A DNA stretch of 64,000 bases from Marinobacter daqiaonensis (GCF_900115285.1 NZ_FOYW01000001.1:2267272-2331271); one strand, 5' to 3'. Positions 33,133-42,968 are shown, numbered from the stretch's first letter. Made by a program: numbers and translations. Notes: generated by a model not told the origin, from the sequence alone.

Positions 33133-34346
33133 CGCTCTGGTTATCCGCAGGCCTGATTTTCACCTTCGCTGCCATGGCGATGATTCTCTACAAGTGGTGG
33201 AACGTGCAATGCATCGGCGTAACACCGGTAAGCACGTTTACGTTCATTGCCATCCTGTTTACCTCGGGGCTGGACGTGGGGCTGATCATGTTCCCGCTGA
33301 CCGAGTTCGCCGGTTATGGCGACCTGGCTGAAAGTCCGGAATACGGCTTCGCCAATCCCCTGGCCATTGAGTTCGGCTTCTGGGCCTTCCTGATCTGGGG
33401 GTTCTATTTCCTCACCTGTTTCTATTTCGCCATCATCGAGCCCCGGGTGCACTTCTTTGAGATTCCCGTGGTCAAGGTGATCAACAACATGGTGATCATC
33501 GGCACCTGTGCCTTTACTGCCTACCTGCTGCTGGTGAACCTGCCCTGGTATCTGCCCCAGATCGGCGACGGGGAATCGGTAGTTCCCACCTTCTACGCCA
33601 TTGTGTTCGCGTCCATTGGCCTGGCGGTGTACTCCAGTTCCCGGATCAAGTACGTGCGCATCCTCAGTGTGGGCTCCAGTATCCTGTTCATCGCCCTGAT
33701 CGCACTGATGTGGTTCCGGGCGTTTGTACTGGGCAAGGGGTCACCAGCGGATTTTGTGGGCACGGCCGGAATGATCGGAGAGTACTTCAGCAACATCCAC
33801 CAGTTCCTGCTGCCCATCAATGACTATCACGAGTTCTATCTGCTGTGGTGGTTCTCCTGGAGCATCATGATCGGCCAGTTCACGGCGCGCTTTGTCAGCG
33901 GCATCCGTACCTGGCAGCTGCTGATCGCCATGATGGTGGTGCCGTCCATCGCCATCGGAACCTGGTTCACAGTGCTCTACTACTACCACTCCGAAGGCAT
34001 CCAGGTGGCCGCCTTCACCAACATCGCGATGATTTCCGTGGGTGTGCTGATGGTGGTGAACTCCCTGGACTCCCTGATACGCCTGTATACGGACAACCTG
34101 AACCTTACCGCGAAGCGGCTGGGCCAGTTCAACTACGTGGTGTTCAACCTGGTGGCCATGATAGGGCTCACCCTGCTGTTCCAGCTGGACTTCCTGCGCA
34201 TCCAGTGGGTAGGCGCCCTGGTGATTGCGCTCTACTTCAGCTGTTTCGTGTACATTCTTACCAGAAAGCGGACCGAAGTCGGCGCTATCACGAGCTCTCC
34301 GAAGGAGAACGTGCTCGATTTCCACAAGATCGAAACCGCCAGCTGA
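33129..34346 (+). CDS. Compact BCCT-like (choline/betaine type) transporter
   Basis: A 405-residue membrane protein with about eleven hydrophobic helices. LFTSGLDVGLIMFPLTEF (residues 43-60) aligns by eye with BCCT helix 3, AAGIGIDLMFFSVAEP in BetT. LWWFSWSIMIGQFTARFVSG (239-258) aligns with the signature WWVAWSPFVGLFLARISRG, keeping W240, W241, W244 and R254. It lacks the long N- and C-terminal tails and is shorter than usual BCCT carriers (about 500-700). Its position right after betA supports choline or betaine import. The family call is by motif only; a divergent BCCT is most likely. Confidence 0.65.
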   Translation: MTLWLSAGLIFTFAAMAMILYKWWNVQCIGVTPVSTFTFIAILFTSGLDVGLIMFPLTEFAGYGDLAESPEYGFANPLAIEFGFWAFLIWGFYFLTCFYFAIIEPRVHFFEIPVVKVINNMVIIGTCAFTAYLLLVNLPWYLPQIGDGESVVPTFYAIVFASIGLAVYSSSRIKYVRILSVGSSILFIALIALMWFRAFVLGKGSPADFVGTAGMIGEYFSNIHQFLLPINDYHEFYLLWWFSWSIMIGQFTARFVSGIRTWQLLIAMMVVPSIAIGTWFTVLYYYHSEGIQVAAFTNIAMISVGVLMVVNSLDSLIRLYTDNLNLTAKRLGQFNYVVFNLVAMIGLTLLFQLDFLRIQWVGALVIALYFSCFVYILTRKRTEVGAITSSPKENVLDFHKIETAS

Positions 34347-34359
34347 CCTGGTCGGATGA

Positions 34360-34383
34360 ACATCCCGGGGGATAATCCCCGGG
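34360..34383. terminator. Palindromic hairpin between convergent genes
   Basis: TCCC-GGGGAT and ATCCCC-GGGA pair around a central A between the converging BCCT-like and TauE/SafE genes. No T-run is present; a bidirectional termination role is inferred from position. Confidence 0.45.
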
Positions 34384-34402
34384 GACCCGCTCCGCCCCTT
34401 CC

Positions 34403-35158
34403 TCAATACCAGATCAGGCGACCGAGGATGGCCGCCACCATGATGAGGGTGAGCCACCGGATCCACTGGGCACCTTTCGGCCCCATGTTCACCTTCACCG
34501 CCAGCAGAGCCCCCACCACGTTGCCCGCCGCCAGGATAAGTCCGGTGGCCCACAGCACCTGTCCCTTGAAGGCAAAGATCGCCAATGCCGGAATCGTGTA
34601 CACCAGCACGATGAATACCTTGATGACATTCACCTGTGGCAGGTCAATCTTCAGCATACGGTAAAGCACCACCACGAACAGCGCACCGACCCCCACCTGG
34701 ATAAACCCGCCATAGAGCCCGATCAGCAAGAGGGCAAAGTACTCAACAGGTCCAAGCCGGTCCGGCGCCAGGGGGCGGGTATCGAGCTTTGGCTGTGGCA
34801 GCAGGAGAAAGAGGGATGCGCCAATCATGGCAAGGATCAGTACCCACTCGAAGATGGTCCTTGGGATCCAGGTGGCCGTCCAGGCGCCGATAAGGGAACC
34901 GACAACGGCGGGAATGGACAGCCGCCAGCTCACCGCCAGGTTGCTCTGCCCCCCGCGGAAGAAGCTGCCGACAGCCATGACACTCTGCAGCGTAATCGCC
35001 ACGCGATTGGTGCCGTTCGCCACCTGGGCGGGAAGGCCCAGGAACATCAGCATGGGCAGTGTCAGCATGGAGCCGCCCGCGGAGAGTACGTTGATGAAAC
35101 CCGCCACGCCGCCAATGGCAACCAGGGCCGTTATCTCCAGCAGAGTCATTGTCGTCAT
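34403..35158 (-). CDS. TauE/SafE family (TSUP) membrane transporter
   Basis: A 251-residue protein with about eight helices in two homologous halves. The half-signatures are GGVAGFINVLSAGGSMLTLP (about residues 16-35) and LYGGFIQVGVGALFVV (about 158-173), typical of sulfite/organosulfonate exporters of the TSUP family. The substrate is not predictable here. It looks monocistronic. Confidence 0.85.
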   Translation of the reverse strand: MTTMTLLEITALVAIGGVAGFINVLSAGGSMLTLPMLMFLGLPAQVANGTNRVAITLQSVMAVGSFFRGGQSNLAVSWRLSIPAVVGSLIGAWTATWIPRTIFEWVLILAMIGASLFLLLPQPKLDTRPLAPDRLGPVEYFALLLIGLYGGFIQVGVGALFVVVLYRMLKIDLPQVNVIKVFIVLVYTIPALAIFAFKGQVLWATGLILAAGNVVGALLAVKVNMGPKGAQWIRWLTLIMVAAILGRLIWY

Positions 35159-35317
35159 TTCCCATCCACGGGGGTCATAAGAATAAGCGCCAGCCGGTCA
35201 GGTCAGGCGCTCCGGCCATCTCGGAGTCCCGTCCCGGGCGCCCGGTCGCGCTTCACGGGTCATAAAGACTATCATGTGGAGACCAGACCCCAACGAACCG
35301 CAGGCAGGAAACGATTC

Positions 35318-36469
35318 ATGTGGAGTAACCTTCAGGACCAGCTTTTAAGCAACCTGAGTGATACCGCTGACGCGCTGGGTATCGCCGAGATGGACTGGCA
35401 GCATCTGCTGGTCTGGATGTCCGGCCAGCTACTGGTCACCTTTATACTCCTGGTTCTCGCGGCGCTGCTGTACGGCCTGCTCGAACTTATCCTGAAACTT
35501 GCGATTGGCCGGCGGCGAGCGCTGAACAGCATTTATCTTGCGGTGAAACGGGGCCTGCAATACCTGGTTACCCTGTTTGTCGTCATTGCCGTCGTTGCCC
35601 AGTACGGCGGCGACGCCGCACTACTGAAAAGCATTGCCCGCGGTGGCCTCATGGCCATGGGGTTCTATGTGGGCTGGGTGCTGGTAGCCCAGACCATACT
35701 GAAAACCCTTCATCGTTATCGCATCGACCCCTCCCTGGAACAGTTGCTGAAAAACTCCCTGTCGGTGATGTTCCTGGTGCTGGGCGCGGTGACCGTGCTG
35801 GCCCAGTTCGGCTTTGATGTCTGGTCCATTATTGCCGGTCTCGGCATTGTCGGCATTGCCGTAGGCTTTGCGGCCCAGTCCACCCTGTCCAACTTTATCG
35901 CGGGCGTGACCCTGCTGATCGAGCGTCCCTTCCGCATCGGCGACTGGGTACGCATCAACGACCAGGAAGGCAGGGTTCAGAAGATTGCCTTTCGCACCAC
36001 CTGGCTGCGGACGCGGGACAATATCTTTACCATGATCCCCAACGACAACGTCGCCTCCTCGGAAATCGTCAACTTCAGCGCCGAGGGCCCCACCCGCATC
36101 CGTATCAAGGTTGGTATTGCCTACAAGGAATCGGCCCAGGCCGCCCGCGACGCTATCCTGCCGGTTCTGGCGGAGCATCCCAAGGTATTGCAGGAGCCCG
36201 ACATGATGCCCCGGGTCCGGATGGAAGCACTCGGCGACTCCTCCATTGACCTGGAGGTACTGGCCTGGATCCGGCGGGAAGACATCGATACCAAGGCCAG
36301 AATCGCCTCCGAGATCCTGGAGGGGATCAAGAGTTGCCTGGATGAAGCCGGCATTCAGATCCCCTTCCCCCACCTTCAGCTGTTTATCGATGACGCCAAG
36401 GGTCTCAAGCCCCTGGTCTCGCCGCTCCGCATCAAGGATGAGGGGGGAACAGCCGCCAACAATCCGTAG
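35318..36469 (+). CDS. MscS family mechanosensitive ion channel
   Basis: A 383-residue channel started at ATG 35318 (CAGGAAA upstream) rather than the GTG 42 nt earlier. Four predicted helices precede the pore helix, which carries the Gly/Ala pattern GLGIVGIAVGFAAQSTLSNFIAG (about residues 172-194). The beta domain follows (PFRIGDWVRINDQEGRVQKI). It releases osmolytes on hypo-osmotic shock, a fitting partner in a genome that accumulates betaine, though there is no operon link. Confidence 0.88.
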   Translation: MWSNLQDQLLSNLSDTADALGIAEMDWQHLLVWMSGQLLVTFILLVLAALLYGLLELILKLAIGRRRALNSIYLAVKRGLQYLVTLFVVIAVVAQYGGDAALLKSIARGGLMAMGFYVGWVLVAQTILKTLHRYRIDPSLEQLLKNSLSVMFLVLGAVTVLAQFGFDVWSIIAGLGIVGIAVGFAAQSTLSNFIAGVTLLIERPFRIGDWVRINDQEGRVQKIAFRTTWLRTRDNIFTMIPNDNVASSEIVNFSAEGPTRIRIKVGIAYKESAQAARDAILPVLAEHPKVLQEPDMMPRVRMEALGDSSIDLEVLAWIRREDIDTKARIASEILEGIKSCLDEAGIQIPFPHLQLFIDDAKGLKPLVSPLRIKDEGGTAANNP

Positions 36470-36528
36470 ACCCGACCTGAACCAGCGGGGCGCTTTCCGG
36501 CGAGGGAGAGACCCGGCCGAAACACCCG

Positions 36529-38682
36529 CTAAGCGGTTGCGGTCACACCCGGCCCCGCTGTGCGGCGTGTACTCCAGAGCATCAGGGAGAGAAATACCAC
36601 CAGCCCCGTCAGGTCAATCCAGATCAGGCCGTGGGGCCAGAGCATCAGGGCACCCAACGGGAACATCAGCACCCGCAGCCACCACTTGAGGGGATGTTCC
36701 AGATAACCTTCCAGGCCGGCAATAATCGCGTACATCCCGAACAGGGCAAAGGTAAAGACCTTGAGCATCTCCATGGGCGTGCCGGAAATCAGCGGCGAGT
36801 AGGCGAACAGAAGCGGCACGATGTAGAGCCCCTTGGCGATCTTCCAGGCAGTCAGCCCGGTGCGCATCGGCGGCGTACCGGCGATGGCGGCTGCCGCGAA
36901 CGCGGTCAGGCAGACCGGTGGTGTGACGTTCGAATCCTGGGACAGCCAGAAGATGATCATGTGGGCGGCCACCAGCGCCATTGTGGTGGCGTGGGGCGAA
37001 AGCGCCTGCTCCAGCAGCTGGCTGGTGAAGTTTTCCGGCACCTGGCCCAGCAGCTCCACCGCCAGCGCCCGATCCATGGGCGCGCTCAGGGCCTCCACGG
37101 AGTCCGGGGCGGTCAGCATGAAGATGGCCCGGGCCTGCTCCGGAAGGTTCCCGCTGGCCATCAGGTCCAGCAGCTGGCTCTGGGCAATCAACTGATAGAT
37201 GGCGGGGGCAGAGAGGGTGGCCAGGACAATATAGGCTGCGGTCACCGGCAGCCCCATGCCCAGGATCAGCGATGCCAGGGCGACCAGGACGATGGTCACA
37301 AGCAGACTGCCCCCGGCCCAGTCGGTGATCATCAGGGAGAAGATGTTGCCGATGCCGGTAGTGGAAATCACATTGACGATCAATCCCACAGTAATGAGCA
37401 GGATGGCCGTGGTCATGATGTTGCGGCTGCCCTGGGCCAGGGCGTCCAGGATATCCCTGAGGGTCATGGGCTTGCGGGCGATCCATGAAGCCACGACCAC
37501 CGAGACAATGGCAATGCCGGCGGCGTAGGTGGGGGTAAAGCCATAGATAAGCGCCACCACCAGCACCACCAGCGGCAACAGGTAATGCCAGCCGTTCCTG
37601 AGTACCGTGCCGAAGGACTCACCGGTATCGTCCTCCAGCTTCACCGCGTTACTGCGCTTGGCCTCGATACGTACGAACATGGCCACGGACAGGAAATACA
37701 GGAACGCCGGCAGTGCCGCCACGCCGATGATGGTGAGATAGGACACCTGGGTGTAGGAGGCCATGATGAAAGCGCCGGCACCCATAACCGGGGGCATCAG
37801 TTGTCCCCCGGTGGAGGCCGCCGCCTCTACCCCACCGGCGAAGCGGGCGGGGAAACCGGCCTTACGCATCAGCGGGATGGTGATCACGCCCGTGGACACC
37901 GTGTTGGCCACACTGGAGCCGGACACCGAGCCCATCAGTCCGGACGAGAACACCGCCACAAACCCGGGGCCGCCGACAAAGCGGCCGGCGGCACAACGGG
38001 CCAGGTCAACGATGAAATCTCCGGCACCGGACTTTACCAGGAAGGCGCCGAACAGGATGAACATGAACACGTAGGTCCAGGAGATACGGGCAATGGAACC
38101 CAGCATGCCCTGGCCACCGATATAGGAACGATAGAGGACCGTTTCCCAGGACAGCCCGGGAAAGTTGAACACGCCATCAACATACTGCCCCCACCAGGCC
38201 ACATAGGTCAGCGCCACGATACACAGGCAGGGGATGAACCAGCCGGTGGTGCGCCGGGCAAATTCCAGCACCAGCAGAATCGCCGCAATGGAAACCACCC
38301 AGTCACCGGTGGAGAAATTCACGCCCCTGTCGTAGAGGGCATCCTCGAATCCGATCAGGTAAAGCGCGCAACCCAGGGCCGCCAGGCCGAGCAACAGGTC
38401 GACCCCGAACACGGCCCGGCGAACCCCCGGGCGCTCGCTGCGGATCATCGGCATGGACAGCGCGCACAGCAGGCCGAACAGCCCGAAGTGCAATGCCGAG
38501 GTCCACAGTTCCGACAGGGTGGAAAAGGTATTGAACCAGAGATGGATGAGGGCGATGCCGATGGCCAGCACGAAGATCACCCGGCCGATGACCGGGTGGT
38601 CCAGGCGCTCTGGCGCCTCCTTCACACTTTCCTCGCGGATTCCTGCTGGCGCCTCGGGGGCGTCGTTCGGGGCGTTGCTCAC
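36529..38682 (-). CDS. TRAP transporter fused permease (TAXI type, 4TM-12TM)
   Basis: A 717-residue inner-membrane protein combining the small DctQ-like and large DctM-like subunits in one chain, as is normal for TAXI-type TRAP systems. The DctM hallmarks GLMGSVSGSSVANTVSTG and GAGAFIMASYT (about residues 245-300) and the GMGLPVTAAYIVLA repeat (about 475-490) are clear. It works with the binding protein encoded 15 nt upstream on the same strand, using an ion gradient for uptake. The substrate is unknown; dicarboxylates and glutamate are known for the family. Confidence 0.9.
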   Translation of the reverse strand: MSNAPNDAPEAPAGIREESVKEAPERLDHPVIGRVIFVLAIGIALIHLWFNTFSTLSELWTSALHFGLFGLLCALSMPMIRSERPGVRRAVFGVDLLLGLAALGCALYLIGFEDALYDRGVNFSTGDWVVSIAAILLVLEFARRTTGWFIPCLCIVALTYVAWWGQYVDGVFNFPGLSWETVLYRSYIGGQGMLGSIARISWTYVFMFILFGAFLVKSGAGDFIVDLARCAAGRFVGGPGFVAVFSSGLMGSVSGSSVANTVSTGVITIPLMRKAGFPARFAGGVEAAASTGGQLMPPVMGAGAFIMASYTQVSYLTIIGVAALPAFLYFLSVAMFVRIEAKRSNAVKLEDDTGESFGTVLRNGWHYLLPLVVLVVALIYGFTPTYAAGIAIVSVVVASWIARKPMTLRDILDALAQGSRNIMTTAILLITVGLIVNVISTTGIGNIFSLMITDWAGGSLLVTIVLVALASLILGMGLPVTAAYIVLATLSAPAIYQLIAQSQLLDLMASGNLPEQARAIFMLTAPDSVEALSAPMDRALAVELLGQVPENFTSQLLEQALSPHATTMALVAAHMIIFWLSQDSNVTPPVCLTAFAAAAIAGTPPMRTGLTAWKIAKGLYIVPLLFAYSPLISGTPMEMLKVFTFALFGMYAIIAGLEGYLEHPLKWWLRVLMFPLGALMLWPHGLIWIDLTGLVVFLSLMLWSTRRTAGPGVTATA

Positions 38683-38697
38683 TCCGAAGTTACCGGC

Positions 38698-39705
38698 TTA
38701 CCGGGCTTTCAGACGATCCGGAATCTCGATGCCCTGCTCTTCGTAAAAGCGCTGGGCGCCTGGGTGCAGGGGCATGGGCAGACCCACAATGGCCTTTTCC
38801 AGCGCCATGGCCTTGGTGGCCGGGTGAATATTGTTCAGGAACGGCAGGTTTTCGTAGACGGTCCTGGTGATCTGGTAGACGTCTTCCTCCGACACATCCT
38901 CCCGCACAGCCAGGATGTTGGGCTGGGCGATGGTGTTGATGGCCTTTTCCTGGTTGGGATAGGTGCCGGCTGGGATCTCGTAGGGTGACCAGAGCTCGAA
39001 TTCACTGTTTACCCGGGCCAGCTGGTCGGCGGTGAAGTCCAGCGTGGTGATGTCGCCGCCAATGTTGGCGTAGGCCCGGGTCACCGCCGAGGCGGGCACA
39101 CCGGCGGGGATATTCATACCGTCGATATTGCCATTCTGCATGGCGTCGGCACTGGGACCATAACCGAGGTAGGCCATGTCGATCTTTTCCAGATCCACAC
39201 CCAGCTTGCCAAGGATGAACCGGCCCGAGCCCTCGGTGCCGGAGTTGCGGGCGCCGATGGAGAACGTCTCACCGTACAGATTCTCCATGTCCGAAATGGT
39301 TCCGGTGTCCACCATTTCATCACGAACCACGAAGTGCTCGACGTTCTGCCAGAGCATGGAAACCGAACGGAGGTTCTTGTAGGCCTTGGGAACCGGGCCC
39401 GATCCGTTCCAGGCCCAGGCACCGTAAAGACCCTGCAGGATGCCGAACTGGATCTGGTCTTCATCCATCAGTTTCAGGTTCTCACCGGAGCCGGCTGAAC
39501 TGATGGCGGAGAGGGAAATGTTCTGGGTGGGCTCAAGCTTCACCTTGACCAGCGTGGAAATGGCAACGCCCACAGGGTAGTAGGTGCCACCGGTTGTGGC
39601 GGTACCCATAATGTATTTGCCCTCGGCCTGGACCGGAGCGGAGAGACCGAAAGAAACCGAAACAAGCAGGGAGGCGCCAAGGGCGAAAAAGGAACGCTTA
39701 TCCAT
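38698..39705 (-). CDS. TAXI family TRAP transporter solute-binding protein
   Basis: A 335-residue periplasmic receptor with a signal peptide (residues 1-27, ending PVQAEG). The TAXI family pattern is visible in GTATTGGTYYPVGVAISTLV (35-54) and ETFSIGARNSGTEGSGRFIL (about 147-166). It is first in the two-gene TRAP operon, followed by the fused permease. AAGGAT lies upstream of the ATG on the minus strand. The ligand cannot be assigned. Confidence 0.9.
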   Translation of the reverse strand: MDKRSFFALGASLLVSVSFGLSAPVQAEGKYIMGTATTGGTYYPVGVAISTLVKVKLEPTQNISLSAISSAGSGENLKLMDEDQIQFGILQGLYGAWAWNGSGPVPKAYKNLRSVSMLWQNVEHFVVRDEMVDTGTISDMENLYGETFSIGARNSGTEGSGRFILGKLGVDLEKIDMAYLGYGPSADAMQNGNIDGMNIPAGVPASAVTRAYANIGGDITTLDFTADQLARVNSEFELWSPYEIPAGTYPNQEKAINTIAQPNILAVREDVSEEDVYQITRTVYENLPFLNNIHPATKAMALEKAIVGLPMPLHPGAQRFYEEQGIEIPDRLKAR

Positions 39706-39876
39706 GGAAATATCCTTATTGTGGATCTGATCTGATCGTTTTGTTGTGTGTTATCCAGACAAATCTAGAACAGGCTGACGGGAACGGCCACAGTGTTGCC
39801 TTATACTTTAGGCGAAGAGACTCTCGGGGGGCATGGTGGTGTGGTGTCCGGGTGGAACGGGAAAAGCCCGGCAGGT

Positions 39877-39898
39877 CCGGGGAAGCGCGCTTCCCCGG
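39877..39898. terminator. Perfect 22-nt palindrome downstream of PRC-barrel gene
   Basis: The palindrome runs from CCGGGGAAGCG to its exact reverse complement. Further along on the minus strand there is a second small stem and TTTT. It lies about 60 nt past the PRC-barrel stop, so it is a terminator candidate for that gene. The surrounding 39706-39958 holds nothing else that I can support. Confidence 0.5.
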
Positions 39899-39958
39899 CG
39901 AGCCAGGCTGATGCCGGCAGGGCCGATTTCTCGATATCCCGTGGGACAGCAGGGCCTG

Positions 39959-40486
39959 TTAATTGTTGGTGGCGTCTTTTCCCTCCCCCGTGAGGTTGTA
40001 CCAGGCAGAGGAAGTCGCCTGCTTGGTGTTCTCCCAGGCGCTTTCGCTGACGTCCTTGGTTTCTTCCCAGGCCTGGTTCAGGTTTTCGCGGGTCTCGTTC
40101 CACCAGTTTTCATCGTATTCCGGCAGTTCTTTAACGCCTTCTCCCGCGGTTTCCATGTGAACCTTATAGTCGAAGTCGTCAAAGCGGGCCTCGTCACCCT
40201 CTTCACGCATCGTCTGCACCGTAAACGAACCGCGCTCGGCAACCACCTGGCGACCACCAAGGCCAAGGATATCACCGGTTCTGATGACCAATGAGTGCAC
40301 GGACATATCGTCACTCAACAGAACGTCTTCAACCTCGCCGATTTCTTCGCCTGTATTATCCAGAACGTCCGCATCCAGAAGCTCGTCCATGGAATAGAGC
40401 CCCTCGGTGGCAGTCGCGGAAAAGCTCAGCGCCATGCTGCCTGCCAGTAGCGACGCGCCCATTGCACGAATGATAGGTTTACGCAT
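39959..40486 (-). CDS. Exported PRC-barrel domain protein
   Basis: Two ATGs six bases apart are possible. The AGGAG sits too close to the first (40492) and at ideal distance from the second (40486), so I use 40486, giving 175 residues. The signal peptide (residues 1-27) is followed by a PRC-barrel (DELLDADVLDNTGEEIGEVEDVLL, about 33-56) and an acidic, Trp-rich helical tail (about 120-170, WEETKDVSESAWENTKQA). PRC-barrel proteins of this exported kind are linked to stress or envelope processes; no specific role is known. Confidence 0.8.
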   Translation of the reverse strand: MRKPIIRAMGASLLAGSMALSFSATATEGLYSMDELLDADVLDNTGEEIGEVEDVLLSDDMSVHSLVIRTGDILGLGGRQVVAERGSFTVQTMREEGDEARFDDFDYKVHMETAGEGVKELPEYDENWWNETRENLNQAWEETKDVSESAWENTKQATSSAWYNLTGEGKDATNN

Positions 40487-40741
40487 TTTCATACTCCTGT
40501 ACTCCGTCACTCCTGTGAAAACCCGGAGCGTTGAACGCACCCGGGCCACTCAAAGCGTATTCGTTCATTGATGTGCCTCACCGATTTGGTGAACTGCGTC
40601 ACACTTTAAAAGCTAGCAGAGGATCCAGGCAGGGACTAATGACGGTCCGGCAATGATTTGGCCTTCGGCCCGCCGGCGACAAGGGCTTGCGAATGATCTC
40701 CTCCGCGCTCCCGTCACCAGGGAACGCGGCAGTCTGTGGCG

Positions 40742-41497
40742 CTACAGGAAGTAGACCCGCAGCGGCATCCACAACCCCATGCCCATCATGATCAGGTTTT
40801 CGCTGAGGGAGATAAAACCCAGGGGAACATTGCTGTTGCCACCGACACAGGCACACTTGAGGCTCCGCTTGTCTATGTAGACAGCCTTGAACACAGACAC
40901 CGCCCCGACAGTCCCGATAAACAGGGCTATGGGCGCCGCCAGCCAGATCAGGGCACTGGCCAGCATCAACAGGCCGGCAAAAGCCTCGCCAAAGGGGTAG
41001 AAGTAACCGTAGGCGACCTGCTTCTGGGCCAGCAGGTCATAGTTGAGGAACATGGTGCTGAAGCTTTCCACATCCTGCAGCTTCTGCAGGCCGAGCAGCA
41101 CCATGGAGATGGCCACGAACTTTTCCACCGTCATCCATGAAAAAACCGGGCTGTCGAAGAACCACATGATGGCGACCGCCATCAGCAGAGCGGTGCCAAA
41201 CAGCGCGATCACCGGTTGATAGGTGGTGTCCTGCTCGGGGTCGTCGAGCCCGAAATACACCCTCAGATCGTCGTATCCGCCGATCCGCTTGCCGTCGATA
41301 AACGTCTGGGGGGTGGTGTCGACGTCGTGCTTTTCCTTGAAGCGGTCCGTCTCCTCACGGGTGGTCAGATGATGGTCCTCAACCTTGTATCCCTTCCGCT
41401 TGAGCAGGAACTTGCTTTTCAGTCCCATGGGGCACAGGTGTTGCGACATGACCATGCGATGCAGCTCGGCCGTTTTACCACTTGCTTGATTTGCCAT
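40742..41497 (-). CDS. Glutaredoxin domain fused to MauE/DoxX-like redox membrane domain
   Basis: A 251-residue fusion. Residues 10-85 form a glutaredoxin-like domain whose active site is CPMG, with a single cysteine (C22), and with the TTPQTFIDGKRIGGYDDL GSH-binding segment. Residues 95-251 are four helices of the MauE type, ending with the KCACVGGNSNVPLGFISLSEN motif whose two cysteines are typical of the family. It may pass reducing equivalents across the membrane for periplasmic disulfide chemistry. The partner is unknown. Confidence 0.82.
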   Translation of the reverse strand: MANQASGKTAELHRMVMSQHLCPMGLKSKFLLKRKGYKVEDHHLTTREETDRFKEKHDVDTTPQTFIDGKRIGGYDDLRVYFGLDDPEQDTTYQPVIALFGTALLMAVAIMWFFDSPVFSWMTVEKFVAISMVLLGLQKLQDVESFSTMFLNYDLLAQKQVAYGYFYPFGEAFAGLLMLASALIWLAAPIALFIGTVGAVSVFKAVYIDKRSLKCACVGGNSNVPLGFISLSENLIMMGMGLWMPLRVYFL

Positions 41498-41630
41498 TGC
41501 TTTTCTCCAGACAGCCCCGCAACCGAACCCCGGGGGGAAAGGATCCAGCGGAAGCGATGGGTTGTAGGAGAAAGCCTAGCAGATGCGGAGGGGACAGCCC
41601 TGGAAAAGGGCGAGACTTCCTTAGGCCAGT

Positions 41631-42755
41631 TCAGGAGTGGGCAAAGGTGCCCTTCGCGCCGTCCTTGACACTGTACATGGCCTTGTCCGCACGATGGATA
41701 ATGTCGGCTACGGACATGCCGGGATAGGGAAACTGGCAGATGCCTATGCTCGCGGCCAGCCTCTCGTTCGCCGGTACCGACTTCAGGGGAGCCTTGAGCC
41801 GTTCCAGAAGTTTGTCGGCGAAGGCGCTCGAGTCCGCTTCGTTATCGATATTGGTGAGCAATACAAAAAACTCATCCCCACCGAGGCGGGCCACGGTGTC
41901 CATGTCCCGCACCACGGACTGCAGACGTTCCGCCACTTCTTTCAGTACGTCGTCTCCGGCCTGGTGACCGTACTCGTCATTGATGCGCTTGAAACCATCC
42001 AGGTCCAGAAACAGGGCACAGTGGGCAACATTTTCCCGCTGGCTCGTCGCCATGGCCTGGCTGATCCGGTCTTCCAGCAGTTCGCGGTTGGCGAGTCCCG
42101 TCAGGGGATCGCGGAGCGCACGATTGAAATGGTACCTCCGCTCCCGGTCCAGCTCCTCCTCCCGGAGAAACAACAGGCGCCGCTGTCGCTCCGTCAGGTA
42201 GCCGGCAGTGCCACCAATCAGATTGGCGGAGACAATGAAAATGTCATGTCCCAGCAGAATCGGTAACGGATAGCCCTGGACCACCCCGAAGACAAGGTTG
42301 TAACTCACCAAAAACAGGAGATCGATGGCCAGAGCGTAAATGAAGCGGATACCGATGAAGTTATAGGTGTAGAAGGTCACCAGAATGATGGCGGGATAAT
42401 AGAAAGCTGCCTGGGAGGTGGGCACATAACTCTGGATCGCAATAAGGCCAACGCCCGCCGCCACCGAAACAAGGGACAGATAGAACTGCGCGAACCGGTG
42501 GAAAGATGACGTCAGAGTCAGGACGAGAACCACCACTGGCACGCAAAGCGCAATAATCCTCACTCTCCAGGTGGCCTCCTGGTGCGGCTCGGCTACAAAC
42601 CAGAAATCCAGCATGCCCACCAGCAGATAGACCAGTATTCCGACCAGGATGGCCATCCGCCCCTGTAAACGGAGGCGAGACAGAGTCTGTTGCCGGTAAC
42701 GACGCTCATCCTCCACATCATGGAAGGTCAATGTAAACGGGCGGATGGCCTGCAT
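41631..42755 (-). CDS. Membrane diguanylate cyclase (GGDEF)
   Basis: A 374-residue enzyme started at 42755 (AGGAA upstream). Five to six membrane helices occupy residues 30-185, followed by a short coiled region and a GGDEF domain beginning DPLTGLANRELLEDRI. The active loop is a canonical GGDEF with the RDMD I-site five residues before it, so activity and product feedback are predicted. The N-terminal sensor differs from the MASE2 type of the enzyme at 6588 and I do not recognise it. It is divergent from the ilv leader. Confidence 0.87.
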   Translation of the reverse strand: MQAIRPFTLTFHDVEDERRYRQQTLSRLRLQGRMAILVGILVYLLVGMLDFWFVAEPHQEATWRVRIIALCVPVVVLVLTLTSSFHRFAQFYLSLVSVAAGVGLIAIQSYVPTSQAAFYYPAIILVTFYTYNFIGIRFIYALAIDLLFLVSYNLVFGVVQGYPLPILLGHDIFIVSANLIGGTAGYLTERQRRLLFLREEELDRERRYHFNRALRDPLTGLANRELLEDRISQAMATSQRENVAHCALFLDLDGFKRINDEYGHQAGDDVLKEVAERLQSVVRDMDTVARLGGDEFFVLLTNIDNEADSSAFADKLLERLKAPLKSVPANERLAASIGICQFPYPGMSVADIIHRADKAMYSVKDGAKGTFAHS

Positions 42756-42900
42756 TTTGTTTCCTGATAGTACCGTAGCCAACACTATATGTAGCCTTTC
42801 ACGGTACATGATGAAACTGGGATAAGGCAGGTTTTTTAACCCGGACAAGGCATTCCTGTCGAGTACAGGACACACTTATCACGCAAATTAACATTTTGGG

Positions 42901-42929
42901 TTGCGCTGAGCCGTAATCACGGGTTAGAT
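42901..42929 (+). promoter_or_regulatory. Weak candidate promoter for the ilv leader
   Basis: TTGCGC (42901-42906), a 17-nt spacer and TTAGAT (42924-42929) lie 40 nt upstream of the leader peptide. Only the -35 box and spacing are good; the -10 match is poor. Confidence 0.3.
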
Positions 42930-42968
42930 TCCTGTTAACAGATAAATTGAGTCGGTCGAATTTTTTCT

